Positions 32,508 to 41,033 are shown, counted from the first letter of the stretch. The stretch is 64,000 bases of DNA from Phycisphaerales bacterium (GCA_040221175.1 JAVJVK010000019.1:310001-374000), one strand, 5' to 3'. Numbers and translations are program-made. The notes: generated by a model not told the origin, from the sequence alone.

Positions 32508-35203
32508 CAGCCGACGCTGAATGCGTTCTGGAATGCCAGGAAGTCGAAGATCGTCAGCGAGCCGTCGCCATCAAAGTCGGCCTCCGGGCTGCCGGCATCG
32601 AAGAGGTTCTGGAACGCCAGGAAGTCAAAGAGCGTCAGCGAGCAATCGCCGTCGATGTCCGGCAGGCAGGTATTGCGCAGCTCCACGCTGTTGCCGGTGT
32701 AGAACAGCCGCCATTTCTGGTTGCCGCCCGCAAGCGGCGGCACGAGGGTGTCGAACTCGCCGGTGACCGACGATCCCTCGATGATCGTGAAGTTCTCGCA
32801 CACGTCGGGCGTGAAGCCGTCGACCAGCGATGCTTCCAGCGTGCCGTCGACGGTGATGGCCGCGTTGCCATCAATGCGGTCGAATTCGTCGGCGTCGCGA
32901 CCGCCGAGTTGGATCTCGACGATGGTGGAGTCCTCCATTGCCAGCTCGACGGAAGCGTCGATGATGCCGGTTTCGCCAAAGGCCGTGCCGGCCTTGCCCG
33001 GGGCGATGCGTCCCTGCACGACCATGGTGCCATTCGTCCGGCCGTTTCCGGTCAGCGAGAGGTCCGGGCCAAGGACCACGGTGAGCCCGCCGACGAGATG
33101 GATGAACTGAGCCCGGGCGGCGGTGCCGGTGGTCAGCGAGTCATTGAGGAAGATCTCGCCAGTACCATCAATGGTCATGTCGGTGGCCGCGAGCATCCGC
33201 GTGCCGCTGGAGCCGCCATCCCGGTTGATGATGATCGTTCCGTCGAGCGTCATGTCGCCACGGAGATTGAGATCGCGTCCGTTCTCGATCTCGACTTCGC
33301 CCTGGATACGGTCGACGTTGTCGAACGTGCCGCTACCGGTTGCGATCTCGAACGTGCCCGTCCGAGCATCGATCTGCCCGCCGGCGATGGTGCTGCGCAG
33401 GGTCACGGTGCCGCCGTCGGCGACGATCTGGCCGGTGGGCCCCTGGTTCGTGACGGTTTCGAGCAGCAACTCGCCCCCGCCGGTGGCTTCGAAGCGGTTG
33501 TTGTTGGTCTTGGCCGAGCCGAGCAGACGCAGGTCACGGCCCTCGGCGTCGGCTCTGATGACCCCGTTGTTCACCAGCGAACTATTAACCTGCCCCGACC
33601 CGCGAATCAGCACCGTGTCGGCCAGCGTCGTCGTCAGCCCGCCGACGAGGTCAATGAATTGGGCCCGGCCGATGCCGGTCGTCGAGGTGTCGTTGAGCAC
33701 GATGGTCGCGTCGCCGTCGATGGCGCCATCGGTGGCCATCAGCAGACGGCTGGCACTCGTCGAGCCATCCCGGTTGATGGTGATCGTGCCGTCAAGGGTA
33801 AGCCCACCGCGGACTTGTAAGTCACGACCATTCTCGATCTCCACGTCGCCGGTCACCAGGTCGACGTTATCCAGCGTGCCGCTGCCGACGGCTACCTCGA
33901 ACAGGCCGCCGCGGCTGTCGATACGCCCGCCCGTGATCGTGCTGTTGAGGCGAGCCGTGCCATCGGTGACGAGGATCAGGCCGCCGGAGCCCTGCATCAT
34001 CGTCGTGCCAAACCGTAGGATACCGTTGTTGTCGACTTCGATGGTGCCGTTATTCGTCTTGCCGCTGCCGATGATGTTGAGCAGGAGCCCGTCGACGTCG
34101 GCGCGGATGGTGCCGTTGTTGATGAGGTTGGCATTGATCTGGCCAGAGCCCCGCATGAGCACGGTGCTGGCCAGCGTGGTCTCCAGCCCGCCCACCAGGT
34201 CGATGACCTGGGCCCGTCCGGCCGCGGTCGTCGAGGAATCGTTCAGCACGATCTCGGCATCGCCGTCGATTGTTCCGCTCGTGGAGAACAGCAGCCGGCT
34301 GCCACTGGTGGAGCCCTCGCGGTTGATGAGGATGGTTCCGTCGAGCGTCAAGCCATCGCGGACTTGCAGGTCGCGGCCATTCTCGATCTCGACGTCGCCC
34401 TGCACGCGGTCGACGCTATTGAGGACGCCGCTCCCGCCGGCGACCTCGAACAGTCCGTTGCGGCTGTCGATCTCGCCGCCCTCGATGGTGCTGACCAGCG
34501 TGACAACACCCCCGTCAGATACGACGGTGCCGGTTGGTCCCTGGACGACGGGGATCGCGATGCGCATGACGCCACCGTCGGTGGCTTCGAAGCGACCGTT
34601 GTTGGTCTTGGAGCCGCTCTGGATGTTCAACCGCCGCCCGGCGGCGTCGGCGCGGATCACGCCATTGTTGATCAGGTTCGAGGAGACCAGACCCGAGCCG
34701 CGCACCGTCAGGTCGGGGCCGATGGTGGTGAGGCGGCCGCCGATGAGATCGATCATCTGCGCCCGGCCGATGGCCGTCGTTGAAGTGTCGTTCAGCACGA
34801 TCTCGCCGGTGCCGACGAGCATGCCCATCGGGTCGTTCATGATGAATCGGGCGGCCGAGGTGCTGCCCTGGTCGTTAATGACCAGCATCCCGTCGATGGT
34901 GGCCATCGGACCGGTGATAGTCAGGTCTCGACCGGTGCCCAGGCCGACGAAGGCGTTGGGGTTGATGATCGAGAGGCCCGCAAGATTGGGCGACACGCTG
35001 CGGATGAGCACGTCGTAGGTTCCCGGCAGAGCAATGATGGCCGCCTCGGGCGGCGCACTGGGAACCTCGACCGGATTCCAGTTGAAGTCATCGCCCCACA
35101 GTCCGCCCGCAGCGTTGTCCCACATGATGTCCTGGGCGCTCGCGGTGCAGACCGTTCCGGCCACGGCGCACAGCATCGCCGCCGTTGTCAGCGCATTCTT
35201 CAT
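32504..35203 (-). CDS. Large repeat-built exported protein with GC-type dockerin
   Basis: An 899-residue secreted protein. A signal peptide (about 1-23) is followed by at least four units of about 183-185 residues. Each unit has a GRDL motif (near 91, 276, 459 and 642), TLDGTI-x-INR-x-GS, STT-x-x-GRAQ-x-IDL and NNGVIRAD blocks. The repeating short strands suggest a beta-helix like autotransporter passengers. Then come a C-terminal beta domain (about 770-840) and two GC-dockerin repeats (DIDGDCSLTLFDFLAFQN, DFDGDGSLTIFDFLAFQN), ending SVGC. It may serve in adhesion or as an S-layer/sheath component. The first loop has Cys where Gly is usual. Confidence 0.9.
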   Translation of the reverse strand: MKNALTTAAMLCAVAGTVCTASAQDIMWDNAAGGLWGDDFNWNPVEVPSAPPEAAIIALPGTYDVLIRSVSPNLAGLSIINPNAFVGLGTGRDLTITGPMATIDGMLVINDQGSTSAARFIMNDPMGMLVGTGEIVLNDTSTTAIGRAQMIDLIGGRLTTIGPDLTVRGSGLVSSNLINNGVIRADAAGRRLNIQSGSKTNNGRFEATDGGVMRIAIPVVQGPTGTVVSDGGVVTLVSTIEGGEIDSRNGLFEVAGGSGVLNSVDRVQGDVEIENGRDLQVRDGLTLDGTILINREGSTSGSRLLFSTSGTIDGDAEIVLNDSSTTAAGRAQVIDLVGGLETTLASTVLMRGSGQINANLINNGTIRADVDGLLLNIIGSGKTNNGTIEVDNNGILRFGTTMMQGSGGLILVTDGTARLNSTITGGRIDSRGGLFEVAVGSGTLDNVDLVTGDVEIENGRDLQVRGGLTLDGTITINRDGSTSASRLLMATDGAIDGDATIVLNDTSTTGIGRAQFIDLVGGLTTTLADTVLIRGSGQVNSSLVNNGVIRADAEGRDLRLLGSAKTNNNRFEATGGGELLLETVTNQGPTGQIVADGGTVTLRSTIAGGQIDARTGTFEIATGSGTFDNVDRIQGEVEIENGRDLNLRGDMTLDGTIIINRDGGSSGTRMLAATDMTIDGTGEIFLNDSLTTGTAARAQFIHLVGGLTVVLGPDLSLTGNGRTNGTMVVQGRIAPGKAGTAFGETGIIDASVELAMEDSTIVEIQLGGRDADEFDRIDGNAAITVDGTLEASLVDGFTPDVCENFTIIEGSSVTGEFDTLVPPLAGGNQKWRLFYTGNSVELRNTCLPDIDGDCSLTLFDFLAFQNLFDAGSPEADFDGDGSLTIFDFLAFQNAFSVGC

Positions 35204-35409
35204 CGGATCTCTCCCGTCTGGTGTCTCTCAGGCTCTCTCGTCTACGCCACCGGGTCCGATGGCAATGCCGGCCCATCGCCCCGGGTAGGACATCATTAGA
35301 ACCGATGGCGGAAGGTTCCAGCACCCAATTCGCGCGCACATGACCGTTTCCGGACCAACCAGCGAGCACTGGCCCCCCTCGATTGTAAATCTGGCGAATC
35401 TGGAGCCTG

Positions 35410-37413
35410 CTACCGCGACAGACCGCGCCAGGACAGCAGCCACTCCATGCTCAGCACCAGCAGGCCGGCCAGCACGAACCAGTGCCACAGCTCCCGCTCG
35501 CCGCCGCGCGCACCGCCATCGGCCTGTTCCGCGCGCAGCCCGCCCCACGCCCCATCGAGTTGCTCGGCCGCCGCCAGCCGGCTTTCCGTCACGCTCATGA
35601 CGTTCACGGCCACGGCTCGCTGGTCGCCGGCGATGGGCTGCTCGAGCAGGTAGACGCCCGCGCGCTCGAACGGTCCGACCGAAGGCGCCGAACTGGGGGC
35701 CGACAGGCGAAGGTCGATCTCGCTGCCCGCGCCACGCAGACGCACCTGCGCGCGCGGCTGGGCGAGCCGGAGCGGCGCCACCTCGCCCGCGCGCACGCCG
35801 TCGGCCGCATCGCGCGAGCCGCGCATCGAAAGGTAATCAATCGCCTCGGCGACGAACAGCGGGAAGCTCACCAGCTTGGGCCAGTTGCTGCTGGCCGGCT
35901 CGAAGCCAACCCAGATCCGCCGGTGCCGCTCGGCCTCGAAGGCGACGATCAAGGGCCCGCGCGAGCCGCTGGCCAGCACCGTGTGGCGCACGCCCTCGGG
36001 CAGGCCGCCATCGATCAATGGCTCGGCGACGGCGAGTTGGTCGAGCGCCAGGTCGCGCATGACCGGGTGCGTGCGCCGCCAGGAGACCACGCGGGTGCCC
36101 TCGGCCTGCTCCGCATCGATCACCGCAAGCCCTGGCGTGTCGCGGCGCTCCAGCGGGGGCGGCGGTCCGAAGTGCAGGCTCGGGGCCGGCGGCGGCGTGC
36201 GCGGCGACACGCGGTCGAACACGAGGGCGTCGAACGGCAGGTCGCCCGCCGCCGCCAGTTGCTCGTATCGGCTCAGCCGGACGATGCGGATGTCGCCCAG
36301 CTCCATGGCTTCGAGCACGGCGGCGATGAGCAGCACCGGCCCGGGCCGGTCGGGGTCGACCAGCTCGGTCTCGGGAATGACCTGCATTACGCGCGGCCGG
36401 CCGGCGGTGCGCAGCCAGAGCGAGGCCACGTCGTCGGCGGCGAGCAGGTCCTGGCCGGGCAGCAGCACGCTCAGGACGCCCGCGCCCGGCGCGACGGCCG
36501 AGAGGCTCACGCTGGCCTCGGTCGGGCCATCCTCGTCGCCCCCGGGCTCCAGGCGAGCGACCGCCTCGGCGACGACCTCGCCGTCGAGCGCCAGGCGCAC
36601 GGGCAACTCGCGCCGCATCGGGCCCATCGCCAGCACGCGGGCGAAGACGCGGACGGTCGCGGGGTCCTCGTACTGCCGCTGGGCCGCGAGGGCGACGATC
36701 CCGGCGTTGCCGCCCTCGCCCGCACCGCCGACGGACTCCAGGCGCACGCGCACGTTGGCGGGCAGCGGGTCGGCCGGCGGCGGCACCGCGCCGTCGGATA
36801 CGAGCACGAGGGTCAGGACGCGCGGCTCGTCTTCGCCCGCCGCCTCGCCCTCGCCCTCTCGAGCGCTCGCCAGGCGGACCAGCTCGGCCAGCGCCTCGCC
36901 CGAAGCCTCCTCATCGGTCGGCTCGACGGCGTCGATGGCCCCCAGCAGCACGGCCCGGTCGCCGGTCCACGGCGTCAGCGGCACGGCCTCGGCGCCGAGC
37001 GCGACGACCATGACCCGGGCATCGCGCCCGGTCGCCAGCTCGCGCGCGAGCGTGCGCAGCCGCGTCCGCGCTTGCTCGAACCGCGTCGCGCCCTCCGCGC
37101 CATCGGTGGCGTTCATGGAGGCCGAGCGGTCGAGCACGAGCATGACCCGGCCGCCCAGCGTGCTGGGTATCACGGGCCGCGCGAAGGCCAGCAGCAGCAG
37201 CGCGAGCGCGAGCAACTGGAGGAGCAATTGCGTCTGCGGGCGCACCATCCGCCACGGCGCGTTGCCCTGGGCGTCTCGTACCGCGCGCTCCCAGAACAGC
37301 ACGCTGCCGACGCGCACCGGCCGGCGCCGCAGCTTGAGCAGGTAGAACGCGATCACGGGCGGCACCGTCAGCGCCGCGGCGATCAATGCAGCAACGGGCG
37401 CGAGAAAGGTCAA
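35410..37413 (-). CDS. BatA/VWA-type membrane protein
   Basis: A 667-residue protein. The start is the aerotolerance-type BatA N-terminus (LTFLAPVAALIAAALTVPPV, then YLLKLRRRPVRVGSVLFWER), with a second transmembrane helix at about 60-80. A von Willebrand A-like domain follows with VMLVLDRSASMNATDG (MIDAS DxSxS). Long periplasmic regions and a C-terminal transmembrane helix (HWFVLAGLLVLSMEWLLSWR) complete it. The TTG start overlaps the rlmE stop (TTGA), the usual sign of coupling, and no ATG suits the N-terminus. In planctomycetes such proteins usually sit with MoxR and DUF58 genes, which are absent here. Confidence 0.85.
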   Translation of the reverse strand: MTFLAPVAALIAAALTVPPVIAFYLLKLRRRPVRVGSVLFWERAVRDAQGNAPWRMVRPQTQLLLQLLALALLLLAFARPVIPSTLGGRVMLVLDRSASMNATDGAEGATRFEQARTRLRTLARELATGRDARVMVVALGAEAVPLTPWTGDRAVLLGAIDAVEPTDEEASGEALAELVRLASAREGEGEAAGEDEPRVLTLVLVSDGAVPPPADPLPANVRVRLESVGGAGEGGNAGIVALAAQRQYEDPATVRVFARVLAMGPMRRELPVRLALDGEVVAEAVARLEPGGDEDGPTEASVSLSAVAPGAGVLSVLLPGQDLLAADDVASLWLRTAGRPRVMQVIPETELVDPDRPGPVLLIAAVLEAMELGDIRIVRLSRYEQLAAAGDLPFDALVFDRVSPRTPPPAPSLHFGPPPPLERRDTPGLAVIDAEQAEGTRVVSWRRTHPVMRDLALDQLAVAEPLIDGGLPEGVRHTVLASGSRGPLIVAFEAERHRRIWVGFEPASSNWPKLVSFPLFVAEAIDYLSMRGSRDAADGVRAGEVAPLRLAQPRAQVRLRGAGSEIDLRLSAPSSAPSVGPFERAGVYLLEQPIAGDQRAVAVNVMSVTESRLAAAEQLDGAWGGLRAEQADGGARGGERELWHWFVLAGLLVLSMEWLLSWRGLSR

Positions 37414-38123
37414 GCGCCCCCACCTCCCCAGCCCTTGCCCGGCTTGGGCGGCGGCGGCGCGACGCCCTCGGGCCGCTGCAATCGCCCGAGCGCCGGTTCG
37501 TAGCCGGTGGCCATCACGAACATCTCGGTTGAGACCTCCCTGGTTGCCCTGGGCTTCAGCCCGCGGCACCACGAGAACATCGCGCCCGTGCGCTTGACCA
37601 GGTCGGGGTAGCTCTCGCCCTCGAAGACCTTATAGACCAATCCGCCCCCGGGCCGCAAGACGTCGGGCAGCCGCTCGAGGATCGCCTCGCACAGCCGCAC
37701 CGACTTGTAGTGGTCGCCCGCGCCGCTGGTGTTGGGGGCCATGTCGCTGATGACCACGTCGTACAGCGCGGGCTTGTCTGCATCCTCACCGCCGCCCTCT
37801 TGGCCGCGCCAACCCACGACCGGCTCCAGCAGCGTCGCCGCGTCCAGCGTCGTGAAGTCGCCGCGCATCGTCACGACGCACGGGGGCATCGGCTCGCGGA
37901 CATCGCTCAGGTCGATCCCGGCGACCAGCCCCTCCTCGCCCACCAGCTCCGCGGCCACCTGCAGCCAGCTCCCGGGCGCACAGCCCAGGTCGAGCACGGC
38001 CATGCCCGGCTTGATGATCCCCCGCCGCTCCTGGATCTCCAGCAGCTTGTACGCCGACCGCGCGAGATAGCCCTCGGCCTTGGCCTTCTTGAAGTACTGG
38101 TCGTGGAGGACGCGCTTGGGCAC
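37410..38123 (-). CDS. rlmE: 23S rRNA 2'-O-ribose methyltransferase RlmE (FtsJ)
   Basis: Methylates U2552 of 23S rRNA during large-subunit assembly. All four catalytic residues are visible in order: Lys in LARSAYKLLEIQ, Asp in VVISDMAPNTSG, Lys in VYKVFEGESYP and Glu in STEMFVMATGY. VLDLGCAPGSWLQVA is the SAM motif. The open frame runs further upstream, but that part is the translation of a palindromic repeat (38201-38224), so I start at the GTG giving VPKRVLHDQYFKKAKAEGYL. No good ribosome binding site is visible. A Pro/Gly-rich tail ends the protein. Confidence 0.88.
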   Translation of the reverse strand: MPKRVLHDQYFKKAKAEGYLARSAYKLLEIQERRGIIKPGMAVLDLGCAPGSWLQVAAELVGEEGLVAGIDLSDVREPMPPCVVTMRGDFTTLDAATLLEPVVGWRGQEGGGEDADKPALYDVVISDMAPNTSGAGDHYKSVRLCEAILERLPDVLRPGGGLVYKVFEGESYPDLVKRTGAMFSWCRGLKPRATREVSTEMFVMATGYEPALGRLQRPEGVAPPPPKPGKGWGGGGA

Positions 38124-38200
38124 GCGGGAGGGTATGGGGCAAGCGGCGGAGGGATGGAGCGACGAAGAAGGAGAGACGCAGAGGCGAATCTGCTCTTGCT

Positions 38201-38224
38201 CCCTCTCCCGCTCGCGGGAGAGGG
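38201..38224. repeat. Solitary palindromic REP-like element
   Basis: CCCTCTCCCGC (38201-38211) and GCGGGAGAGGG (38214-38224) form a perfect 11-bp palindrome with a TC loop. Read through, this family yields the spurious peptide LTPALSRERE that I recall from many genomes. It marks the sequence upstream of rlmE as non-coding. Confidence 0.65.
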
Positions 38225-38320
38225 CCGGGGTGAGGGGTTTTCCTTCCGGCCATCGCGTGCCCATACACTGGCTGACCGCGTCGTAACAGTCGCCGTTGAC
38301 CAGCACCAAGGGCATCAACC

Positions 38321-39256
38321 GTGAGCTACACCTTTCTTGATCTGGCCGTCGATGTACTGCAAACCGCCCAGACGCCGATGACCTACCAGGAGATCTGGCA
38401 AGCGGCTACCGATGCCCATCTGACCGAGAAATTGAACAGCAAGGGAAAGACGCCTTGGGACACGCTTGCCTCCCAGCTCTATGTGGAGGTGCGAGACAAC
38501 CCGACGTCCAGATTCATCGGAGTGGGCAAGAGGCCGGTGAGGTTCTTTTTGAAGCAGCGCGAGCGCGAGCTGGACACTGCTGTCATTCAGGGAGTGGAAA
38601 CGAGCGAGACCACAACGGCAAGCGGCAGGCCCAGTGCGCCCATGGTCGAGCGAGACCTGCATCCGCTCCTTGCGTACTACGCCTACGCCAACCCCAGCTT
38701 CAACCGTGGCCGTGCGATCCATACCAAGACCATCTACCACGAAAAGTCGAAGAAGGCCGGTTACAACGAATGGGTCCATCCCGACATGGTGGGCTTCTAT
38801 CTTCCGCTCGAAGATTGGCAGACCGACGTCATCGAGCTCAATGAGGTCTCCGACAACAACGCGCTGCGCCTCTACTCCTTCGAGCTCAAGCGGTACCTGG
38901 ACAAGTCCAACTATCGCGAAGCGTACTTCCAGGCCGTCTCCAACTCGTCCTGGGCCCATGAAGGCTACCTGGTTGCCGCGGATGTCCTCGACGACGACGA
39001 GTTCCGGGCCGAGTTGGATCGACTGGCCTCGGCATTTGGAATCGGGATCATCGAACTGGATCCTGACGACGTGGATGCCTCGCGCGTGCTCTTCCCCGCT
39101 CGACGCCGCCCCGCATTGGACTGGGAAACCATGAACAAGCTGTGCACGCAGAATCCCGACTTCGCCAAGTTCCTGCACGACGTCAAGATCGACTTCAAGG
39201 CCCGTGAGGTCCACAACAACAAGTACGACAAGGTGCGGAGCCCGAGCCCCGATTGA
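38321..39256 (+). CDS. HARE-HTH domain protein, HrgA/COG2958-like
   Basis: A 311-residue protein. Residues about 3-80 are a HARE-HTH winged helix: TFLDLAVDVLQTAQTPMTYQEI, with GKTPWDTLASQLYVEVRDNP and SRFIGVGKRPVRFFLKQRE. This domain is known from restriction-type and chromatin proteins. The C-terminal part (about 110-300) matches the HrgA/COG2958 type, with LRLYSFELKRYLDKSNYREA, whose E-x-K could be part of a PD-(D/E)xK nuclease-like core. Helicobacter HrgA replaces a restriction gene. No methyltransferase lies nearby. The GTG start lacks a clear ribosome binding site. A defence or DNA-repair role is inferred. Confidence 0.8.
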   Translation: MSYTFLDLAVDVLQTAQTPMTYQEIWQAATDAHLTEKLNSKGKTPWDTLASQLYVEVRDNPTSRFIGVGKRPVRFFLKQRERELDTAVIQGVETSETTTASGRPSAPMVERDLHPLLAYYAYANPSFNRGRAIHTKTIYHEKSKKAGYNEWVHPDMVGFYLPLEDWQTDVIELNEVSDNNALRLYSFELKRYLDKSNYREAYFQAVSNSSWAHEGYLVAADVLDDDEFRAELDRLASAFGIGIIELDPDDVDASRVLFPARRRPALDWETMNKLCTQNPDFAKFLHDVKIDFKAREVHNNKYDKVRSPSPD

Positions 39257-39427
39257 GGAGTCAGCCATCCTGACGCCCCGCAGGAAGCCGCCAACTTCTA
39301 CAAGCGTTCCGGCCGGCTCATCAAGCTCATCACCGTCCAGGAATTCCTCGACGACGAGCACGCCCAGCGGATCTGCGGCGCAGGGGAGGCTGTAGCGGGT
39401 CGGGTGGCGCGACGCCGAGCAGATGCG
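39257..39427 (+). pseudogene. In-frame coding-like remnant after the HrgA-like stop
   Basis: Past the TGA at 39254-39256 the same frame stays open and reads QEAANFYKRSGRLIKLITV, then QEFLDDEHAQRIC, to about 39389. It has good codon usage and amphipathic pattern. It could be the lost C-terminus of the HrgA-like protein cut off by a nonsense mutation, or a fragment of another gene. There is no ribosome binding site of its own. Confidence 0.35.
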
Positions 39428-39700
39428 CAGCGCGGTGGAGCCGGTTTACCGCGCTGCGAACCGGTTTCACCGCGCCGCAGATCGGTTTCGCAGCGCTGCG
39501 CACGCGTTCTACCGCGCTGCAGGACGGATCCACCGCGCCGCAAAATGGATCCACCGCGCTGCGGAGCCGTTTTGCAGCGCTGCGGAATGGGTTCGCAGCG
39601 CTGCAGAACCGTTTTACCGCGCTGCAAAATCGATTTACAGCGCTGCAAAACCGTTTTACAGCGCTGCAGAACGATTTTGCAGCACCCCGAAGGGGCTTGA
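39428..39700. repeat. 21-bp tandem satellite, 12 full units plus a truncated one
   Basis: Units begin at 39428, 39449, 39470, 39491, 39512, 39533, 39554, 39575, 39596, 39617, 39638, 39659 and (degenerate) 39680, with no insertion or deletion. Each has a near-invariant half, C-M-GCGCYGC (often the palindrome CAGCGCTG). The variable half is of the type RRAACSGWTTYA (often a palindrome around AAACCGTTT). Every frame encodes a heptad repeat; on the plus strand it is [RS]AAxx[FIV]x, with a polar or charged residue at position four in most units. Twenty-one bases equal two helical turns. Confidence 0.95.
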
Positions 39701-40040
39701 GCGAAACTTCGCGGCAATTTCTTTTTGCCCCAAGAACCGCCCCTGCGGCCTCCCAGGGCGGTTTTCGTGCGCCGAGCACGCGCGACGGCGGCGCCAGGCC
39801 CGGAAATGTTGCCGATTTTCCGGACTCGGGCTGGAGTCGCCCCCGGATCGCCCCGATGACCCGGATAACCCCGGCCGTCGTGGTCCGGGAAGTTTCGTTC
39901 ACGCGGTCGCCCGCTCGTTTGGGGGTCGCCGCCAGTTCCAGGAGCTTCGCCATGTTGATGCGCGATGTTCACACGCCGTCGGCGGCCCGGTTCGTATTGG
40001 TCGCCACCGTCCGGACACTCCGTTCGCAAGGAGCACAATC
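39701..40040 (+). other. Leader region between satellite and FN3-like gene
   Basis: About 340 bases without a convincing gene. It begins with a T-rich tract (CAATTTCTTTTTGCCCCAAG) that resembles the tract after the other palindromic array (GGACTTTTTTGCCCCACG, from about 23928). The plus frame of the downstream gene remains open throughout, back into the satellite. Confidence 0.5.
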
Positions 40041-40730
40041 ATGAGCACCATCCCACGAGAAAACGACGCCGCCGTCGCCTGGTGCGCCACGCACCTTCCC
40101 ATCTGGACCGCCAACGCCGCCGCCATCGGGCTCGATCCGCTCGAGCTTGCCGAGCTGTCGACGCTGATTTCCGAGGCCAATACCCGCCTGACCGCGCGGG
40201 ACCAGGCCAAGGATGCCGCATCGGGCGCCATCGGCTCGTTCAACGAGGCGGCCGGGCTCATGCGCGACATGGCGGCCCTGCAGGTCACCAAGATCCGCAC
40301 CTTCGCCAAGGCCAGCGACACGCCGGCCATCGTCTACGAGGATGCGCAGATCCCAGCCCCGGCCGACCCCTCGCCGCGGCCGGCGCCCGGCACGCCCGTC
40401 CTGTTCACCGTGGCCCTGGACCAGAGCGGGGCGCTCAAGGTCGAGTTCAAGTGCCCCAACCCGCCACGCGTCACGGCGCTGACCTACCGCGTGGAGCGCA
40501 GCCTGGGGGCCCAGCAGCCCTTCGTGTTCTTCAAGAACGCCAAGGAGCGGTCCTTCACCGACGACACCGTGCCCAGCGGCTCGGGCGACGTGACCTACCG
40601 CGTCACGGCGCAGTCGTCGACCAAGGACGGCGCCCCGGGCTACTTCACGGTGCGTCTGGGCGTGAACCAGCAGGCCCAGCCGCAGGTGGAGATCATCCGC
40701 CAGGGGTCCAGCGAGAGCGAGGCCTCGTAG
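40041..40730 (+). CDS. Helical plus FN3-like domain protein, paralogue C
   Basis: A 229-residue protein with AAGGAG seven bases before the ATG. Residues about 8-100 are helical (VAWCATHLPIWTANAAAIGL, ELAELSTLISEANTRLTARD, LMRDMAALQVTKIRTFAKAS). A Pro/Ala linker (DAQIPAPADPSPRPAPGTP) follows, then an FN3-like domain (FTVALDQSGALKVEFKCPN, TYRVERSLGAQQPFVFFKNA, SGDVTYRVTAQSSTKD). It is the best-formed member of the family also seen at 24045 and 25725, and I recall similar proteins in other planctomycetes. There are no signal or membrane segments; function unknown. Confidence 0.82.
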   Translation: MSTIPRENDAAVAWCATHLPIWTANAAAIGLDPLELAELSTLISEANTRLTARDQAKDAASGAIGSFNEAAGLMRDMAALQVTKIRTFAKASDTPAIVYEDAQIPAPADPSPRPAPGTPVLFTVALDQSGALKVEFKCPNPPRVTALTYRVERSLGAQQPFVFFKNAKERSFTDDTVPSGSGDVTYRVTAQSSTKDGAPGYFTVRLGVNQQAQPQVEIIRQGSSESEAS

Positions 40731-40880
40731 TTTCGCCTCGTCGGGCAAAGCCCTCCTCGGCGAGGTAGAAGTTGCCGTAGGGCTGGTAGGTTGAAGGGTT
40801 GGGAGGAGGGGAAGGTTTTGCGACCGCCCTCTCCACTGCAACGCGGGCCGATGGGCCCGCTTTCTCGTGCGCGGGGGGAC

Positions 40881-41018
40881 GGCAATCGGGACTCGGCAAT
40901 CGGCAATCGCCGGAGGAAGGAACGTGCGTTCGCGTCCGCTCTTCCCGGATGCCGATCCCCGAGTCCCGATTGCCGAATCCCGATTGCCGAATCCCGGATG
41001 CCGATCCCCGATTGCCCC
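40881..41018. repeat. 14-bp tandem repeats with an inverted copy
   Basis: Units of the type CGATTGCCGAATCC recur head to tail at about 40967-41018. The 19-mer CCCGGATGCCGATCCCCGA occurs at 40944 and again at 40993. A shorter reverse-complement set (GGCAATCGG, repeated) lies at 40881-40911, so the RNA could fold into a long hairpin. The 40731-41033 interval contains no other feature I can support. Confidence 0.7.
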
Positions 41019-41022
41019 CCTC

Positions 41023-41033
41023 TACCCTGCCCA
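41023..41033 (+). promoter_or_regulatory. Leaderless-type -10 element
   Basis: TACCCT (41023-41028) lies 5 nt before the ATG at 41034, with no Shine-Dalgarno sequence. Confidence 0.5.

Noticed and set aside
35482-37503. Plus-strand frame opposite the BatA/VWA gene
   Set aside because: The minus-strand product has the BatA N-terminus, MIDAS motif and membrane helices. The plus frame is low complexity.
38124-38318. N-terminal extension of RlmE
   Set aside because: The extra residues translate a palindromic REP-like element and contain the spurious LTPALSRERE peptide. RlmE homologues begin near the HDQYFKKAK segment.
39428-39700. Plasmid-type iteron origin
   Set aside because: No replication initiator, DnaA boxes or AT-rich melting region are adjacent. 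The phasing is suggestive but the label cannot be supported.
40791-41033. N-terminal extension of the zinc-ribbon membrane protein at 41034
   Set aside because: The upstream frame is a 14-bp tandem repeat with an inverted copy. The ribbon and a -10 element fit the ATG at 41034.
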